Below, one piece after another: positions 1 to 8,579 of a stretch of 64,000 bases of DNA; the first letter of the stretch is position 1; each line of letters starts with the position of its first letter. The notes below the pieces were generated by a model that saw only the letters and a list, made by a program, of their open reading frames with translations, had not been told where the DNA came from and searched no databases. The translations under genes were made by a program, and so were the position numbers. Origin of the DNA: Hymenobacter swuensis DY53 (GTDB lineage: Bacteria; Bacteroidota; Bacteroidia; Cytophagales; Hymenobacteraceae); NCBI RefSeq assembly GCF_000576555.1, contig NZ_CP007145.1, forward strand, positions 2,728,001-2,792,000. The letters run 5' to 3'.

Positions 1-257
1 CCACCGGCTTCATGAGTAACCGCGGCCGCCAGAACGTGGCCAGCTACCTCATCCATGATCTGCACCAAGACTGGCGCTGGGGAGCCGCCTGGTTTGAGCA
101 CCAGCTCATCGATTACGACCCGGCCTCGAACTGGGGAAACTGGAAATACATTGCCGGCACCGGCACCGATGTGCGCGACACCGCTTTCGACGTGGACCAG
201 CAGGCCCAGCGCTACGACCGTCAGGGCCGTTACGTGCGCACCTGGCAGCAGCCGTAA
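1..257 (+). CDS. DASH-family cryptochrome / photolyase, C-terminal fragment
   Basis: The reading frame is open from the left edge, so only the last 84 or so residues are present. They contain the FAD-binding core of the photolyase/cryptochrome family: [14 protein letters not shown], then [10 protein letters not shown], then a block with [10 protein letters not shown]. In DASH cryptochromes these blocks contact FAD and line the lesion-binding pocket. The family repairs cyclobutane pyrimidine dimers in single-stranded or looped DNA using blue light. The first internal ATG (position 12) lies inside the conserved block and is not the start. The gene ends just before a strong hairpin at 314-351. 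The family is clear; the DASH subtype rests on the [10 protein letters not shown] and SNWGNW spelling. Confidence 0.85.
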   Translation, partial: TGFMSNRGRQNVASYLIHDLHQDWRWGAAWFEHQLIDYDPASNWGNWKYIAGTGTDVRDTAFDVDQQAQRYDRQGRYVRTWQQP

Positions 258-313
258 GCCCCTCTTCACTCAGATTGCACCCTACTCCGGGTACACACCT
301 CCTGTAAAAACAC

Positions 314-351
314 AAAAAAGGTTCTCCGGATAAATCCGGAGAACCTTTTTT
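314..351. terminator. Bidirectional intrinsic terminator
   Basis: A perfect 17-bp inverted repeat with a 4-base loop (arms 314-330 and 335-351) carries an A tract on the left and a T tract on the right. It can therefore stop transcription from both sides. It lies between two convergent genes; the stop codon of the minus-strand gene is formed by the last bases of the T tract. Confidence 0.85.
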
Positions 352-1300
352 AGCTGGCTTGCTTGGCCACTCGGTGCGCAAGGTCTTCAATATCGGTACA
401 GCGGGCCAGTACCTGTAGCCACTCGGGCGGAATGGCGGCCTCGCCGTAGTACAGGCCGGCCAGGCCGCCGGTTACAGCTCCGGTCGTGTCGGTGTCGTCG
501 CCGAGGTTGACGGCGGCCAGCACGGTTTCGGCATAGGTTTCGTGGCGGAGCAGGCACCAGAGACTGGCCTCCAGCGTGGCCATTACGTAGCCACCACTAT
601 CAATTGCCTTATCTGATACATTCGGCAGACGGCCGCTGAGGATGCGCTCAAACTTGTCGGCTTCATGAGCCGGAATCTTTAGTTCCAGGAGCTGGGCCGG
701 AGCCTGTTGGCACATAGCGGCGTAGGCGGCGGCCGGCGTCAGGCCGCCGCGCAGGTGTCGGGCTACTTCCAGGTACAGGAAGCACGCCACCGCCGACCGG
801 ATATGCCCGTGGGTGACGGCCGAAACCTCACGGATCAGCGCAAACCGTTCCGGTAGCGGGGCCTCGGGCTGGTAGAAGGCCAGGGGCAGAATCCGCATCA
901 GGGCGCCGTTGCCGTTGCTGTATTCATCAGTGCCGCCGGCCAGAATCAGGTCGGGGTTGGATTGCAGGCGGCTCAGGGCCTCACGGGTGGTGATGCCAAT
1001 ATCAAATACGCGGCCGTGGGGCGTCCAGAAGTTTTCGTAGTACCAGCGGCGGCTGTAGTCGGCCGCTTTGGCTACGCTAAAGCCATCGGCAATGGCCTCG
1101 GCCAGGCAGAACGTGAGGGAGGCATCATCGGACCAGGTGCCGGCGGGCTGGTAGTGGGTGCCGTATTCGCGCATCGTCACTACAGGGTCGAGGCGGCGGG
1201 CAGGACGGCTCTGGAATTCTACGGGCACGCCCAGCGCGTCGCCCACGGCCAGACCCAACAGGGAGGCGCGGAGTTGGGCTTCGGAGGAGGGAAATGTCAT
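350..1300 (-). CDS. ADP-ribosylglycohydrolase family protein (DraG-like)
   Basis: This 316-residue protein has the motif series of the ADP-ribosylglycohydrolase superfamily: GLAVGDALG near the N-terminus, TWSDDAS around residue 55, NGNGALMRI around 130, THGH around 165 and NLGDDTDTTGA around 265. The aspartates of the SDD and GDDTD motifs bind two magnesium ions in the family. Members hydrolyse ADP-ribose from proteins or small molecules; the substrate here cannot be read from sequence. The length is typical and there is no signal peptide, so it acts in the cytoplasm. It is a single gene that ends in the terminator at 314-351. The RNA-repair genes that begin 7 kb away suggest a stress or toxin-reversal role, but that is only inference. 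Confidence 0.9.
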   Translation of the reverse strand: MTFPSSEAQLRASLLGLAVGDALGVPVEFQSRPARRLDPVVTMREYGTHYQPAGTWSDDASLTFCLAEAIADGFSVAKAADYSRRWYYENFWTPHGRVFDIGITTREALSRLQSNPDLILAGGTDEYSNGNGALMRILPLAFYQPEAPLPERFALIREVSAVTHGHIRSAVACFLYLEVARHLRGGLTPAAAYAAMCQQAPAQLLELKIPAHEADKFERILSGRLPNVSDKAIDSGGYVMATLEASLWCLLRHETYAETVLAAVNLGDDTDTTGAVTGGLAGLYYGEAAIPPEWLQVLARCTDIEDLAHRVAKQAS

Positions 1301-1360
1301 AACGGGATAGAAAAGGGAATCCGGCCCAAGTATACGAAGCCGTGAGGGGGATGATGAATT

Positions 1361-1477
1361 AGTGACGAGGAAAGAATGTCATTTCGGGTATGATGAATAG
1401 TATGGCAACATCAGCACGCGAGATTCCTCGATTTCGCCTCCGGTTACACTCGGAATGACGTTCTCTTCTTTGTCACT
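1361..1477. repeat. Intergenic inverted repeat, GTCATTCCG family, copy 1
   Basis: Imperfect arms of about 26 bases (1361-1386 and 1451-1477) enclose about 64 bases. The core words GTCATTtCG and CGGAATGACGTTC match those of the element at 8480-8565, so both belong to one dispersed family. It fills the 180-base space between two minus-strand genes. No coding potential is seen. Confidence 0.65.
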
Positions 1478-1480
1478 CCT

Positions 1481-4400
1481 CTATTTCACTACCGCCTGCT
1501 TGCTGGCTGAGCGGCCGAAGCGGGTGGGGAAGTACATCAGCTCGGCTCTGGCGGGGTTGATGGTGTAGCGGCCCCGGTAACGAGGTTGCAGCGCTACCCG
1601 AAAGGTGTGGCGGCCCACCGGCAGCACATCCATAAAAATACCCACCTGATGGCGCAGGTATTCCCGGTGCACCTCGAAGGGGTTCCCGCTGACTTTATCC
1701 CCATAGGAGCAACCGGCCGGAACGGGCACCTCCAGCAGCACGTAGCGCGCCTCCGCTTTTACGTCCACGGTCACTTCCAGCTCGGCGGGCTGACCGGCTT
1801 TGAGCCCGATGCGGCCTCCCTCCTGCCCGGCCAGCCGGGTGCGCACCACAAACGGCGCGGCCACGGCCGTCGGCGCGGGGTTCCAGAACGACTGGTACGC
1901 CGTGGCGTACACCGGCAGCCCGCCCTGCTTGCGCAAGGTGAGCGAACTGGCGGCGGCAAACGTGGTATCGAACGGGAACCGGCTGACTTCCCGGCTCAGG
2001 CCCCCGCTGAGCTGCGCCCGGGCCGTGAGGCCGCCGCTGGCCGGCACCACCAGGTCGGGGCCGATGGTGGCCAGAATCCGGGCGGTTTCGTAGGTGCTGG
2101 CCCAATGGCCGCCAAAGCGGCGCTGCTGGAGCAGGTACGTCCGGATGTGGAGCAGCTCCCGCTCCTGTCCACCCTGGGCGCGCAGCAGCTGGTAAGCCAG
2201 TAGCGTACTGCCCAAGCGGTCGGGCAGCAGGTATCGAAAGAAGGTGCCGGGGCGCAGGGTATCGGCGAAGAACATGCCCCCCAACTCCGTGCGCAGGCGG
2301 TAGCGGCGCAACGTATCGAGCTGGTACGGCAGGCCCAGCTGCTGGCGGAGCCGGGTAAGGGCCAGGTACCGGTCGAGGGGCTGGCGGCCCCGCCGCTCCT
2401 GTTCCAGACGGCGCACAAGGGTCGGAAAATCGGGGCTGGCCCCGAGCTGGTGCAGCAGTTGCAGCAGCCGGATCCGGTCGTCTTCGGTGCGGAAATACCC
2501 CGTGGCAGCGCGGCCCAAGGACTGGCGCACGGCGGCGTCGGCAAAGGCTTCGTCCAGCTGCCCGAGCAGGTAGAGGCGCAGCGGGGCCTTATCGAGGGCC
2601 ACCTTATATCCCTGCTCTTCGGCCTGCAATAGTGCCTCCACCACATGCACCGTAGCCCAGGCACTCACCGGCGAAGTCGGCCAGGTACCCCATAATTGCT
2701 CGGGCTGATGACGGCCACGCAGCAGGTGCCGGATGAGCCGCTCCACGTCACGGCCGCCCTTGAACGGCTGCTGCATTCCCGCCCGGATGCGCTGCTCCAG
2801 CAGCAGCCCTGTAAGTTTGGAGGCGGCCTGCTCGTTGCAGAGGTAAGCGTAGCCCTGCAGGTGGCGGATTTCATCGAGTAGCACCGGCTGCGGGTCGCTT
2901 TCCAGGCGCACCGTCACGGGCCCCAGGTCCGGACGGACAGCCAGGGTCAGCGTGGTGTCGGCGGCGGTGAGGATGGCGAAGGTGCCCACCCGCTCGCGGG
3001 TACCGGCGGGCAGCACCGGCAGCTGGCGCAGCTCCCCATCCTGGTAGCCGTTGGGCTGGAGCAGGCTGAAGCTCACCGCCACCGAGTCCGCATCGGTGGG
3101 AGCCGTGAAGGTTAGCGTATCGAGCACGGCCGTAACTACCCGGTGTTGGCGCGTGGTAGCCGGCCCCGCCCCCACCCGGAAGCTGGTGGTTACCTGGGCG
3201 GTATCGGGCAGGTAATTGAGCGTCTTGCCGATTACCTGGGGCCGGTCGCCCTGAATGAGGAAGCGCGGGGCGGCCAGCTCCCCCATCAGGGCTTTGAAGG
3301 AGCGGAGCTTCTGAGTGAAGGTGCCCGTGCGGGCGTGGTCATCAGAAGCCAGCACGAAGGTATCCCAACCGGTAATGTCATCGGGAATGATGACCTCGGT
3401 ACGGGCCTCGCCTTGCTGGTCGGTGATGAGCGTGGGCCGCCACCAGCCCACGTCGGAAAAGCGCCGGCGCAGCGCCAGGCGCGGGTCGCGGCCGGAGGCA
3501 GCGGGCAATCCGTCGGGGCCCAGCGCCTCGGGCTGTCCGTTGAGGCCGGGCGCGGGGCGGCCGGCCACACCGTTTTTGGTGGTGATGATGAGTACGCCAT
3601 TGGCCGCCCGGGAACCGTACATGGCCATAGCCGACGCGGCTTTGAGCACCTCTGCTTTGGCAATATTTTCGGGGTCTAATTCGGCCATTGAGCCGCTGTA
3701 GGGCAGTCCGTCCACAATCAGCAGGGCCTCCCCCATGCCGGTTGCGTTCCGGCTGCCGCGTAACGTAACGCGGGTACTGCCGTTGGGTAACGTCTGGATT
3801 GTGAGGCCCGCCACTTTGCCCATCAACCCCTGGGCCATACCAACTGAAGCCACCGCACCCGACACCTCCTGCCGCTTCTGGTTGCCGTAGCCAGTTACCA
3901 CTACTTCACTGAGCTGCTTGGAATCGGTCGTCAGAGCCACATCCAGCACCTGGCTTCCCACCAGCTGCTCCATACTCATGTAGCCAATGGAGGAGAAGAT
4001 CAGAACGCCACCGGCAGGTGGAGCCGAGATAGAAAAACTGCCATCCGAATTAGTGCTGACGCCGTGGGTGGTGCCTTTCAGCAGCACCGTCACGCCGGGC
4101 AGACCTTCCCCACTGGCGCGGTCCGTTACCTGGCCGCGCACCACCCGCCAGCCAGGCTGAGGAATGACGGGGTTGGCCACCGGAATTTCGCGACGGTCGT
4201 CCAACTGGGCTACCGGAGCCGGCTGTTCAGCCAGCAGCCGCGCCCGGATTTCGGCCTGAAAACGGCGGTAGTACGCTTGCCGCACCGGGCCCCGCGGATG
4301 CCAGTCCAGCGAATCGAGCTGTACATAGGTGGTGCCGTTGGCCTGTACGTGCAGGTCGGCGGCGGGCGCGAGAATAGAGCTGTCGGCCAGCAGCAGGGCC

Positions 4401-7400
4401 AGGCGGTAACGGCCGGGCGGCAGCGCGTGCAGCGGCGTGGGCAGGTAACGCAGCAGGCGGCTGAACTGCCGGTTGCCGGGCTGGGTGAGCAGCGTGTAGG
4501 CCACCGGCGGCAGCAGCGAGCGGCCCGTAACTCCCGACACGGGCAAACGCCCCTCCACCCGCCCCTGCCCGAGGGGCGTGCTACCGGGAGCGGGCAGCAG
4601 CGGCTCCCGGCGCGGAGGCTGGTAATAATTGGTAGCGGGGCGAGGCTGCAGATCGGCTTCGGTGAGGGCGAAATCCGCAAACGGCAGCACCGCAAACGCC
4701 ACCGAAGCACCCAGGTTTCCGAATGCATCAGTGCCCGATACGCAGCGCATTTTCAGCAGGCCGGCCGCGAAAGTGTAGCGGTAGCCCGGTTCCCGCAGAA
4801 ACTTCTGCCGCAGGCCATCGGAGCGGCGCAGCAGCACCGAATCGGGCCGAAAAGGGCCGCCGAGCAGCGTGAGGTTGTCCGAGCCGTAGGGGTAGCGGTA
4901 CGGGCGGGGCGGACGGTTGGGCAGCTGCGGTAGCCCCGCCCCCAGGGCCTGGAGGCGGTTGCCTTGGCGCAACAGCACCCGCTCCTGGTAGCTACTGCGG
5001 TCCAGCAGCAGCAGGAAGCGCGCCAGCTCGGCCTGCTCGGCGGGCGTTACGGGGCCGCGCTTTTCCACCGTCAGCTCCCGGCAGGGCCGGTTCGGGTCGA
5101 TGCTGAGCGTGAGCTTGTGCAGGTGCCGCAGGTACACGTCGCGGAGAGTGATGAGGCGGTCGGGCGTGCGGATGGCCACCGCGTGGTGGCCGCTGTCGGC
5201 CACCAAAGCAAAGGGCTCGTCGCCGTTGACGGCCGCCATGTACACCGGCAGACCATCCACGTACACGGCCACCGTAGGCTGCACCCGGCCCGAATCGACC
5301 ACGAAGGGCGCGAACTGAGTGATACCGCCGGGAGCCGGCTGATAGTCGTAGAACGCGCCGAAATCGGGGTACAAAAACCGGTAGAACCGCAGCGAATCGA
5401 GCCCCAGACGCTGCCGCCACGCGCCCCAGGGCAAGGGCTGCCGCGCGGGCTCGGCGGCCTGGTTTTCAAACCCCGCTCCCAGCCCGAACCGCCGCACGGA
5501 AACACGCCCCAGTACGGTCGGCTCAAAATCAGGCAACTCCGGGGCCATTGGCGTTTCAAACCTGCTGGTGTGGGCGTAGGCCGTGAGGTCGGCGCGGGGC
5601 ACGGGGCGGCCCGCGCCGTCGCGCACGGTGTAGCGCAACTGCACTTTCTGGCCCGGATATACCACCTCCGGCTGGTCGGCTTCAATGACTAACTGGTGCT
5701 GGGGCAGCGGCACGTTATATTCGGCCGTGCGCAGCTCCCCAGCCCAGTAATAGTGCACCGAGGCGTACCAGGTTTCGGGGCCGGGGGCAGGCAGCTGCAG
5801 GGCCAGCTCCGTGGCGTAGCCCCGCTGCACTAGCGCATTGCCCCGGTAGAGGTAGTACCAGAACCAGAGTCGGCGCGGGTTTTCTACGCGCAGCCGGATG
5901 GAGTCCGGCGTACGGTCGGAGCGCAGCAGCAGGGCGGCGTTATCGGCTGAGAGCAGCAGCTCAGCGGCGGGCAGCGGGCCGGCGGTGAGGCGGTAGCGGG
6001 TTGCGCGCGGATCCAGGAGCCGCCGTAGCGGCAGCGGTACCGTTTCGCGGGTAGTTGCTTCGCCCTTTTCGGGGGTGCTGGTGGTAATTTCCAAGGTAGC
6101 CGAGACGGGCCGCGACTGCCCCCCCGCCACGTAGCGGGCCACAACGGAATCCTGCTGCAGGGCCAGTTGCAGCTCTCCTTCTTCCAGCGCATACGCCACC
6201 GTGACGGCCTGGGTGCGGCGCTCATTGTCGCCGTTCAGGAATACGGCCTGCACCTGATAATTGAGGTTGGCGGCGGGCAGCGCCGTGGCGGGCAGGTTGA
6301 GGCGGGTTTCGCCGGTGGCATCCAAGGGTTGGGCTAGAGTCCAGAGGGTATCGGGCACGAATACCTGGCGGCCAGAGAAACGGCCCACGCCGGCGGGCGT
6401 CACGCTCAGGCGCACCCGCGCCTCCAGCAGGTTCAGCTCGTTGGCATCCTGTCCGCGCAGAAACAGGGCCTGCGTGGTACCGGCGCGGTGCGTAGTTTCG
6501 GCGGGCCGCAGGGTGTAGCGGGTGTTTTTCAGCTCGTAATCCTCCAGCCGAAAGCTACCTGAAGCCACCGTTTGACCGGGGCGGCCCGGCGGCGTGAGAG
6601 CTACCCGCACGGTCTGATCGGCGCGCAGGCCCAAGGTATCGAGCAGCGGCAGCGTGTACTCGTAGGAGCCGCTGGGGCCGGGCCGCAGCGTGGCCACGAA
6701 ACGGGATTTACTATCCTGTTCGGCAGTGAGGCGCAGTTCCAGCGGGCGGCGATAGGGCCGGCCGTAGCGGTGCAGCACGCGAGCCTTCAGCTGCAGCGTG
6801 TCGCCCTGGGGGCGGTAGCGGGGCTTGCTCAGCACCAGGTAGGGCCGCCATTTTGCGCCACGCCGGCCGGCGCGGGCGTCCTGGCGCTGTTCCCGCACAT
6901 CGGCACTGAAAGCGGAGCGCAACAGCCCGACGGGGCCAGTATGGGTGTAGGCCGCGTGGCGCAGCTGCCCGGCCAGCGTGCGGACCGGCCGGGTGAGGTA
7001 GCCCAGCGGAAAGCCAAACACCACCCGCTGGTACACCCGCCGCCAGGTCAGGACCTGCTGCCCTCGCACCCGCCGAGCCGGAAACGTCTGGGTTAGGGCG
7101 TGGTAGGTGGTGCGCCCGCCCTGCTCCACGGCCAGCAGCCCGGGCCGGCCGGCGCGGCCGGACAGGCGGTAGGTTTGGGTGGCGGCATCGAAAGGAATGG
7201 TGCGGCCACGGGGCAACACCAGCCGGGCATCGGGCAGCAGTTGGCCCAGCGAGTCGCGCAGCAGCAGCGTGAGGTCTACCTGGTTATCGAGCACCGTGAG
7301 CTGCCGGCCGGTGCGGGCGTGCAGCCAGAATACCAGCTGCGGACCTTCGGTGTGGACCACCAGGTAGTAGCCCGCCGGCAGATGGCTAAGTCGCGCCCGG

Positions 7401-7633
7401 CCCAGGCTGTCGGCGGTAGCCGTCGGAAACGAATCAACGGGCTGGGCGAAAAACTCCGGGCGGACGGCGCTCAGGTCGTGCTCGTAGAGGTGACGGGTCT
7501 GCGGATCGGTAAGTCGGAATACTTTGGTCAGATAACTTTGCTGACGGGCACTGGCCAGCCGCTGAGCCGGGGCGGAGAAGGCCCCTACCAACAGAATCAG
7601 GCACAAAAAAAACGGTCGTAAGAATGAAGACAT
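1481..7633 (-). CDS. Alpha-2-macroglobulin-like protein with embedded carboxypeptidase-regulatory and TonB-plug domains
   Basis: A very large exported protein (2050 residues) with a signal peptide (LCLILLVGAFSAPAQ). The first 1100 or so residues look like repeated macroglobulin-type beta domains. Around 1164 a carboxypeptidase-regulatory-like domain begins (VRGQVTDRASGEGLPGVTV). It is followed at about 1244 by a SusC-type plug (EVVVTGYGNQKRQEV, LLIVDGLPYSG, NGVLIITTKNGV, to about 1357). The A2M core then resumes at about 1398 (GWWRPTLITDQQGEA, IPDDITGWDTF). A CNEQ motif at Cys1599-Gln1602 corresponds to the A2M thioester site. No TonB beta-barrel follows the plug. A2M proteins trap proteases with the thioester; an envelope defence or surface-assembly role is inferred. 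It stands alone, with 158 bases separating it from a divergent small gene. Confidence 0.85.
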   Translation of the reverse strand: MSSFLRPFFLCLILLVGAFSAPAQRLASARQQSYLTKVFRLTDPQTRHLYEHDLSAVRPEFFAQPVDSFPTATADSLGRARLSHLPAGYYLVVHTEGPQLVFWLHARTGRQLTVLDNQVDLTLLLRDSLGQLLPDARLVLPRGRTIPFDAATQTYRLSGRAGRPGLLAVEQGGRTTYHALTQTFPARRVRGQQVLTWRRVYQRVVFGFPLGYLTRPVRTLAGQLRHAAYTHTGPVGLLRSAFSADVREQRQDARAGRRGAKWRPYLVLSKPRYRPQGDTLQLKARVLHRYGRPYRRPLELRLTAEQDSKSRFVATLRPGPSGSYEYTLPLLDTLGLRADQTVRVALTPPGRPGQTVASGSFRLEDYELKNTRYTLRPAETTHRAGTTQALFLRGQDANELNLLEARVRLSVTPAGVGRFSGRQVFVPDTLWTLAQPLDATGETRLNLPATALPAANLNYQVQAVFLNGDNERRTQAVTVAYALEEGELQLALQQDSVVARYVAGGQSRPVSATLEITTSTPEKGEATTRETVPLPLRRLLDPRATRYRLTAGPLPAAELLLSADNAALLLRSDRTPDSIRLRVENPRRLWFWYYLYRGNALVQRGYATELALQLPAPGPETWYASVHYYWAGELRTAEYNVPLPQHQLVIEADQPEVVYPGQKVQLRYTVRDGAGRPVPRADLTAYAHTSRFETPMAPELPDFEPTVLGRVSVRRFGLGAGFENQAAEPARQPLPWGAWRQRLGLDSLRFYRFLYPDFGAFYDYQPAPGGITQFAPFVVDSGRVQPTVAVYVDGLPVYMAAVNGDEPFALVADSGHHAVAIRTPDRLITLRDVYLRHLHKLTLSIDPNRPCRELTVEKRGPVTPAEQAELARFLLLLDRSSYQERVLLRQGNRLQALGAGLPQLPNRPPRPYRYPYGSDNLTLLGGPFRPDSVLLRRSDGLRQKFLREPGYRYTFAAGLLKMRCVSGTDAFGNLGASVAFAVLPFADFALTEADLQPRPATNYYQPPRREPLLPAPGSTPLGQGRVEGRLPVSGVTGRSLLPPVAYTLLTQPGNRQFSRLLRYLPTPLHALPPGRYRLALLLADSSILAPAADLHVQANGTTYVQLDSLDWHPRGPVRQAYYRRFQAEIRARLLAEQPAPVAQLDDRREIPVANPVIPQPGWRVVRGQVTDRASGEGLPGVTVLLKGTTHGVSTNSDGSFSISAPPAGGVLIFSSIGYMSMEQLVGSQVLDVALTTDSKQLSEVVVTGYGNQKRQEVSGAVASVGMAQGLMGKVAGLTIQTLPNGSTRVTLRGSRNATGMGEALLIVDGLPYSGSMAELDPENIAKAEVLKAASAMAMYGSRAANGVLIITTKNGVAGRPAPGLNGQPEALGPDGLPAASGRDPRLALRRRFSDVGWWRPTLITDQQGEARTEVIIPDDITGWDTFVLASDDHARTGTFTQKLRSFKALMGELAAPRFLIQGDRPQVIGKTLNYLPDTAQVTTSFRVGAGPATTRQHRVVTAVLDTLTFTAPTDADSVAVSFSLLQPNGYQDGELRQLPVLPAGTRERVGTFAILTAADTTLTLAVRPDLGPVTVRLESDPQPVLLDEIRHLQGYAYLCNEQAASKLTGLLLEQRIRAGMQQPFKGGRDVERLIRHLLRGRHQPEQLWGTWPTSPVSAWATVHVVEALLQAEEQGYKVALDKAPLRLYLLGQLDEAFADAAVRQSLGRAATGYFRTEDDRIRLLQLLHQLGASPDFPTLVRRLEQERRGRQPLDRYLALTRLRQQLGLPYQLDTLRRYRLRTELGGMFFADTLRPGTFFRYLLPDRLGSTLLAYQLLRAQGGQERELLHIRTYLLQQRRFGGHWASTYETARILATIGPDLVVPASGGLTARAQLSGGLSREVSRFPFDTTFAAASSLTLRKQGGLPVYATAYQSFWNPAPTAVAAPFVVRTRLAGQEGGRIGLKAGQPAELEVTVDVKAEARYVLLEVPVPAGCSYGDKVSGNPFEVHREYLRHQVGIFMDVLPVGRHTFRVALQPRYRGRYTINPARAELMYFPTRFGRSASKQAVVK

Positions 7634-7791
7634 AGGCCGGAAAGAATATGATTTCTACCCGTCTGATGCCGTTCTTCACCTTTTTCCACAATCCAACGCC
7701 GACTTTTTTTGCGTACTCTCCGTATTCTGGCCGAATACTTGCCGTTTGGAGTCCTAACTTCGCCTCCCGTTTTGCGGCTTACCTTCTTTTT

Positions 7792-8070
7792 ATGCCTAGA
7801 CTTCTTCTTGTTCTGTGGCTGGTGCTGATGGCACTGGCTGATGTAAGCCCGGCTCTGGCCCAGGGTGGCCCTGCGGCGCGTGCCAAAATGCGCGGCAAAG
7901 TGTACGTACACCGCCCCAACTACCGCACCTACAAAGGCCGCAGCAACAAAGTCCGCCGCAAACGGACGGTGCGTTACCGCCAGAAGTGGTTCCAGTTCTG
8001 GCGCCGTAAGAAGGCTAAATCCACCACGCCCCGCCGCTCCCGCAACCAGACGATTGGCAACAGCCAATAG
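7792..8070 (+). CDS. Small basic secreted protein, paralogue A
   Basis: This 92-residue product is not a family I recognise. The ATG at 7792 is preferred over an upstream in-frame codon at 7648 because it places a clean signal peptide (LLLVLWLVLMALADVSPALAQ) at the N-terminus. The mature part is strongly basic and carries ARAKMRGKVYVHRPNYRTYK near its start, followed by an Arg/Lys-rich tail. The same block occurs in the next gene (8221-8460), so the two are tandem paralogues. The charge suggests binding to nucleic acid, lipid A or an acidic surface polymer; that is a guess. A strong terminator follows at 8093. Confidence 0.7.
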   Translation: MPRLLLVLWLVLMALADVSPALAQGGPAARAKMRGKVYVHRPNYRTYKGRSNKVRRKRTVRYRQKWFQFWRRKKAKSTTPRRSRNQTIGNSQ

Positions 8071-8092
8071 TCCGCGTTCCGGCGGCCCAGTT

Positions 8093-8137
8093 ACCGCTCT
8101 TCTCAACCTTTTGGGGTTGGGAAGAGCGGTTTTTTTG
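8093..8137 (+). terminator. Intrinsic terminator after the first small basic gene
   Basis: Arms 8093-8108 and 8115-8130 form a 16-bp stem with one G-T pair and a 6-base loop, followed by seven T residues. It separates the two paralogous small genes, so each is probably transcribed on its own. Confidence 0.85.
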
Positions 8138-8220
8138 TAGCCGGACAGGTACCCGGGCCAGCCAACGCAATTTTAGTTACCGGAACAGAGTTATCCGACA
8201 GAATGCCAACCAGCACAGCC

Positions 8221-8460
8221 ATGACTCGCTTCCTGCTTCTGCTTTTCGTATTGCTGCTACTCGGCGGCCCTGTTTTGACGGCCGAAGCGGGCCGGCCAAC
8301 CCGCTACGCCCGAGCCAAGATGCGTGGCAAATTCTACACTCACCGGCCTTCTTACAAGCACTACAAAGGCCGGAAAGCCAGCAAAAAGCGGCTGGGGTTC
8401 TTCCACAAAAAAGCCCGCAGCCAGTCGTCGTACAGGGTAGGCAGCCACTCCACGCGGTAG
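8221..8460 (+). CDS. Small basic secreted protein, paralogue B
   Basis: A 79-residue exported protein with signal peptide MTRFLLLLFVLLLLGGPVL and a cut expected after AEA. An in-frame ATG at 8203 would add six polar residues before the hydrophobic stretch, so 8221 is preferred. The mature protein contains YARAKMRGKFYTHRPSYKHY, matching paralogue A at RAKMRGKxYxHRPxYxxYKGR. The rest is basic with a Ser/Arg tail. No known domain is recognised. The small size, export and duplication suggest a lineage-specific surface or periplasmic peptide. Confidence 0.7.
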   Translation: MTRFLLLLFVLLLLGGPVLTAEAGRPTRYARAKMRGKFYTHRPSYKHYKGRKASKKRLGFFHKKARSQSSYRVGSHSTR

Positions 8461-8479
8461 TCGGCAGGCGCTACGCCAT

Positions 8480-8565
8480 AACGTGTCATGCCGGGCGGAA
8501 CACGGAATCTGGGACAACCTCTCGTGGATAACTTAGATTCTGCGCTCCACCCGGAATGATACGTT
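8480..8565. repeat. Intergenic inverted repeat, GTCATTCCG family, copy 2
   Basis: Two 31-base arms (8480-8510 and 8535-8565) pair with about six mismatches around a 24-base centre. The arms read AACGTRTCATKCCGGGYGG towards GAATCT and share their core with the element at 1361-1477. It lies between the convergent genes at 8460 and 8580 and may also act as a transcription barrier. Confidence 0.75.
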
Positions 8566-8579
8566 CTTTATTTGCGGTG

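Noticed and set aside
7648..7791. Long N-terminus for the first small basic protein
   Set aside because: The 48 extra residues would bury the signal peptide; the ATG at 7792 gives a normal one.
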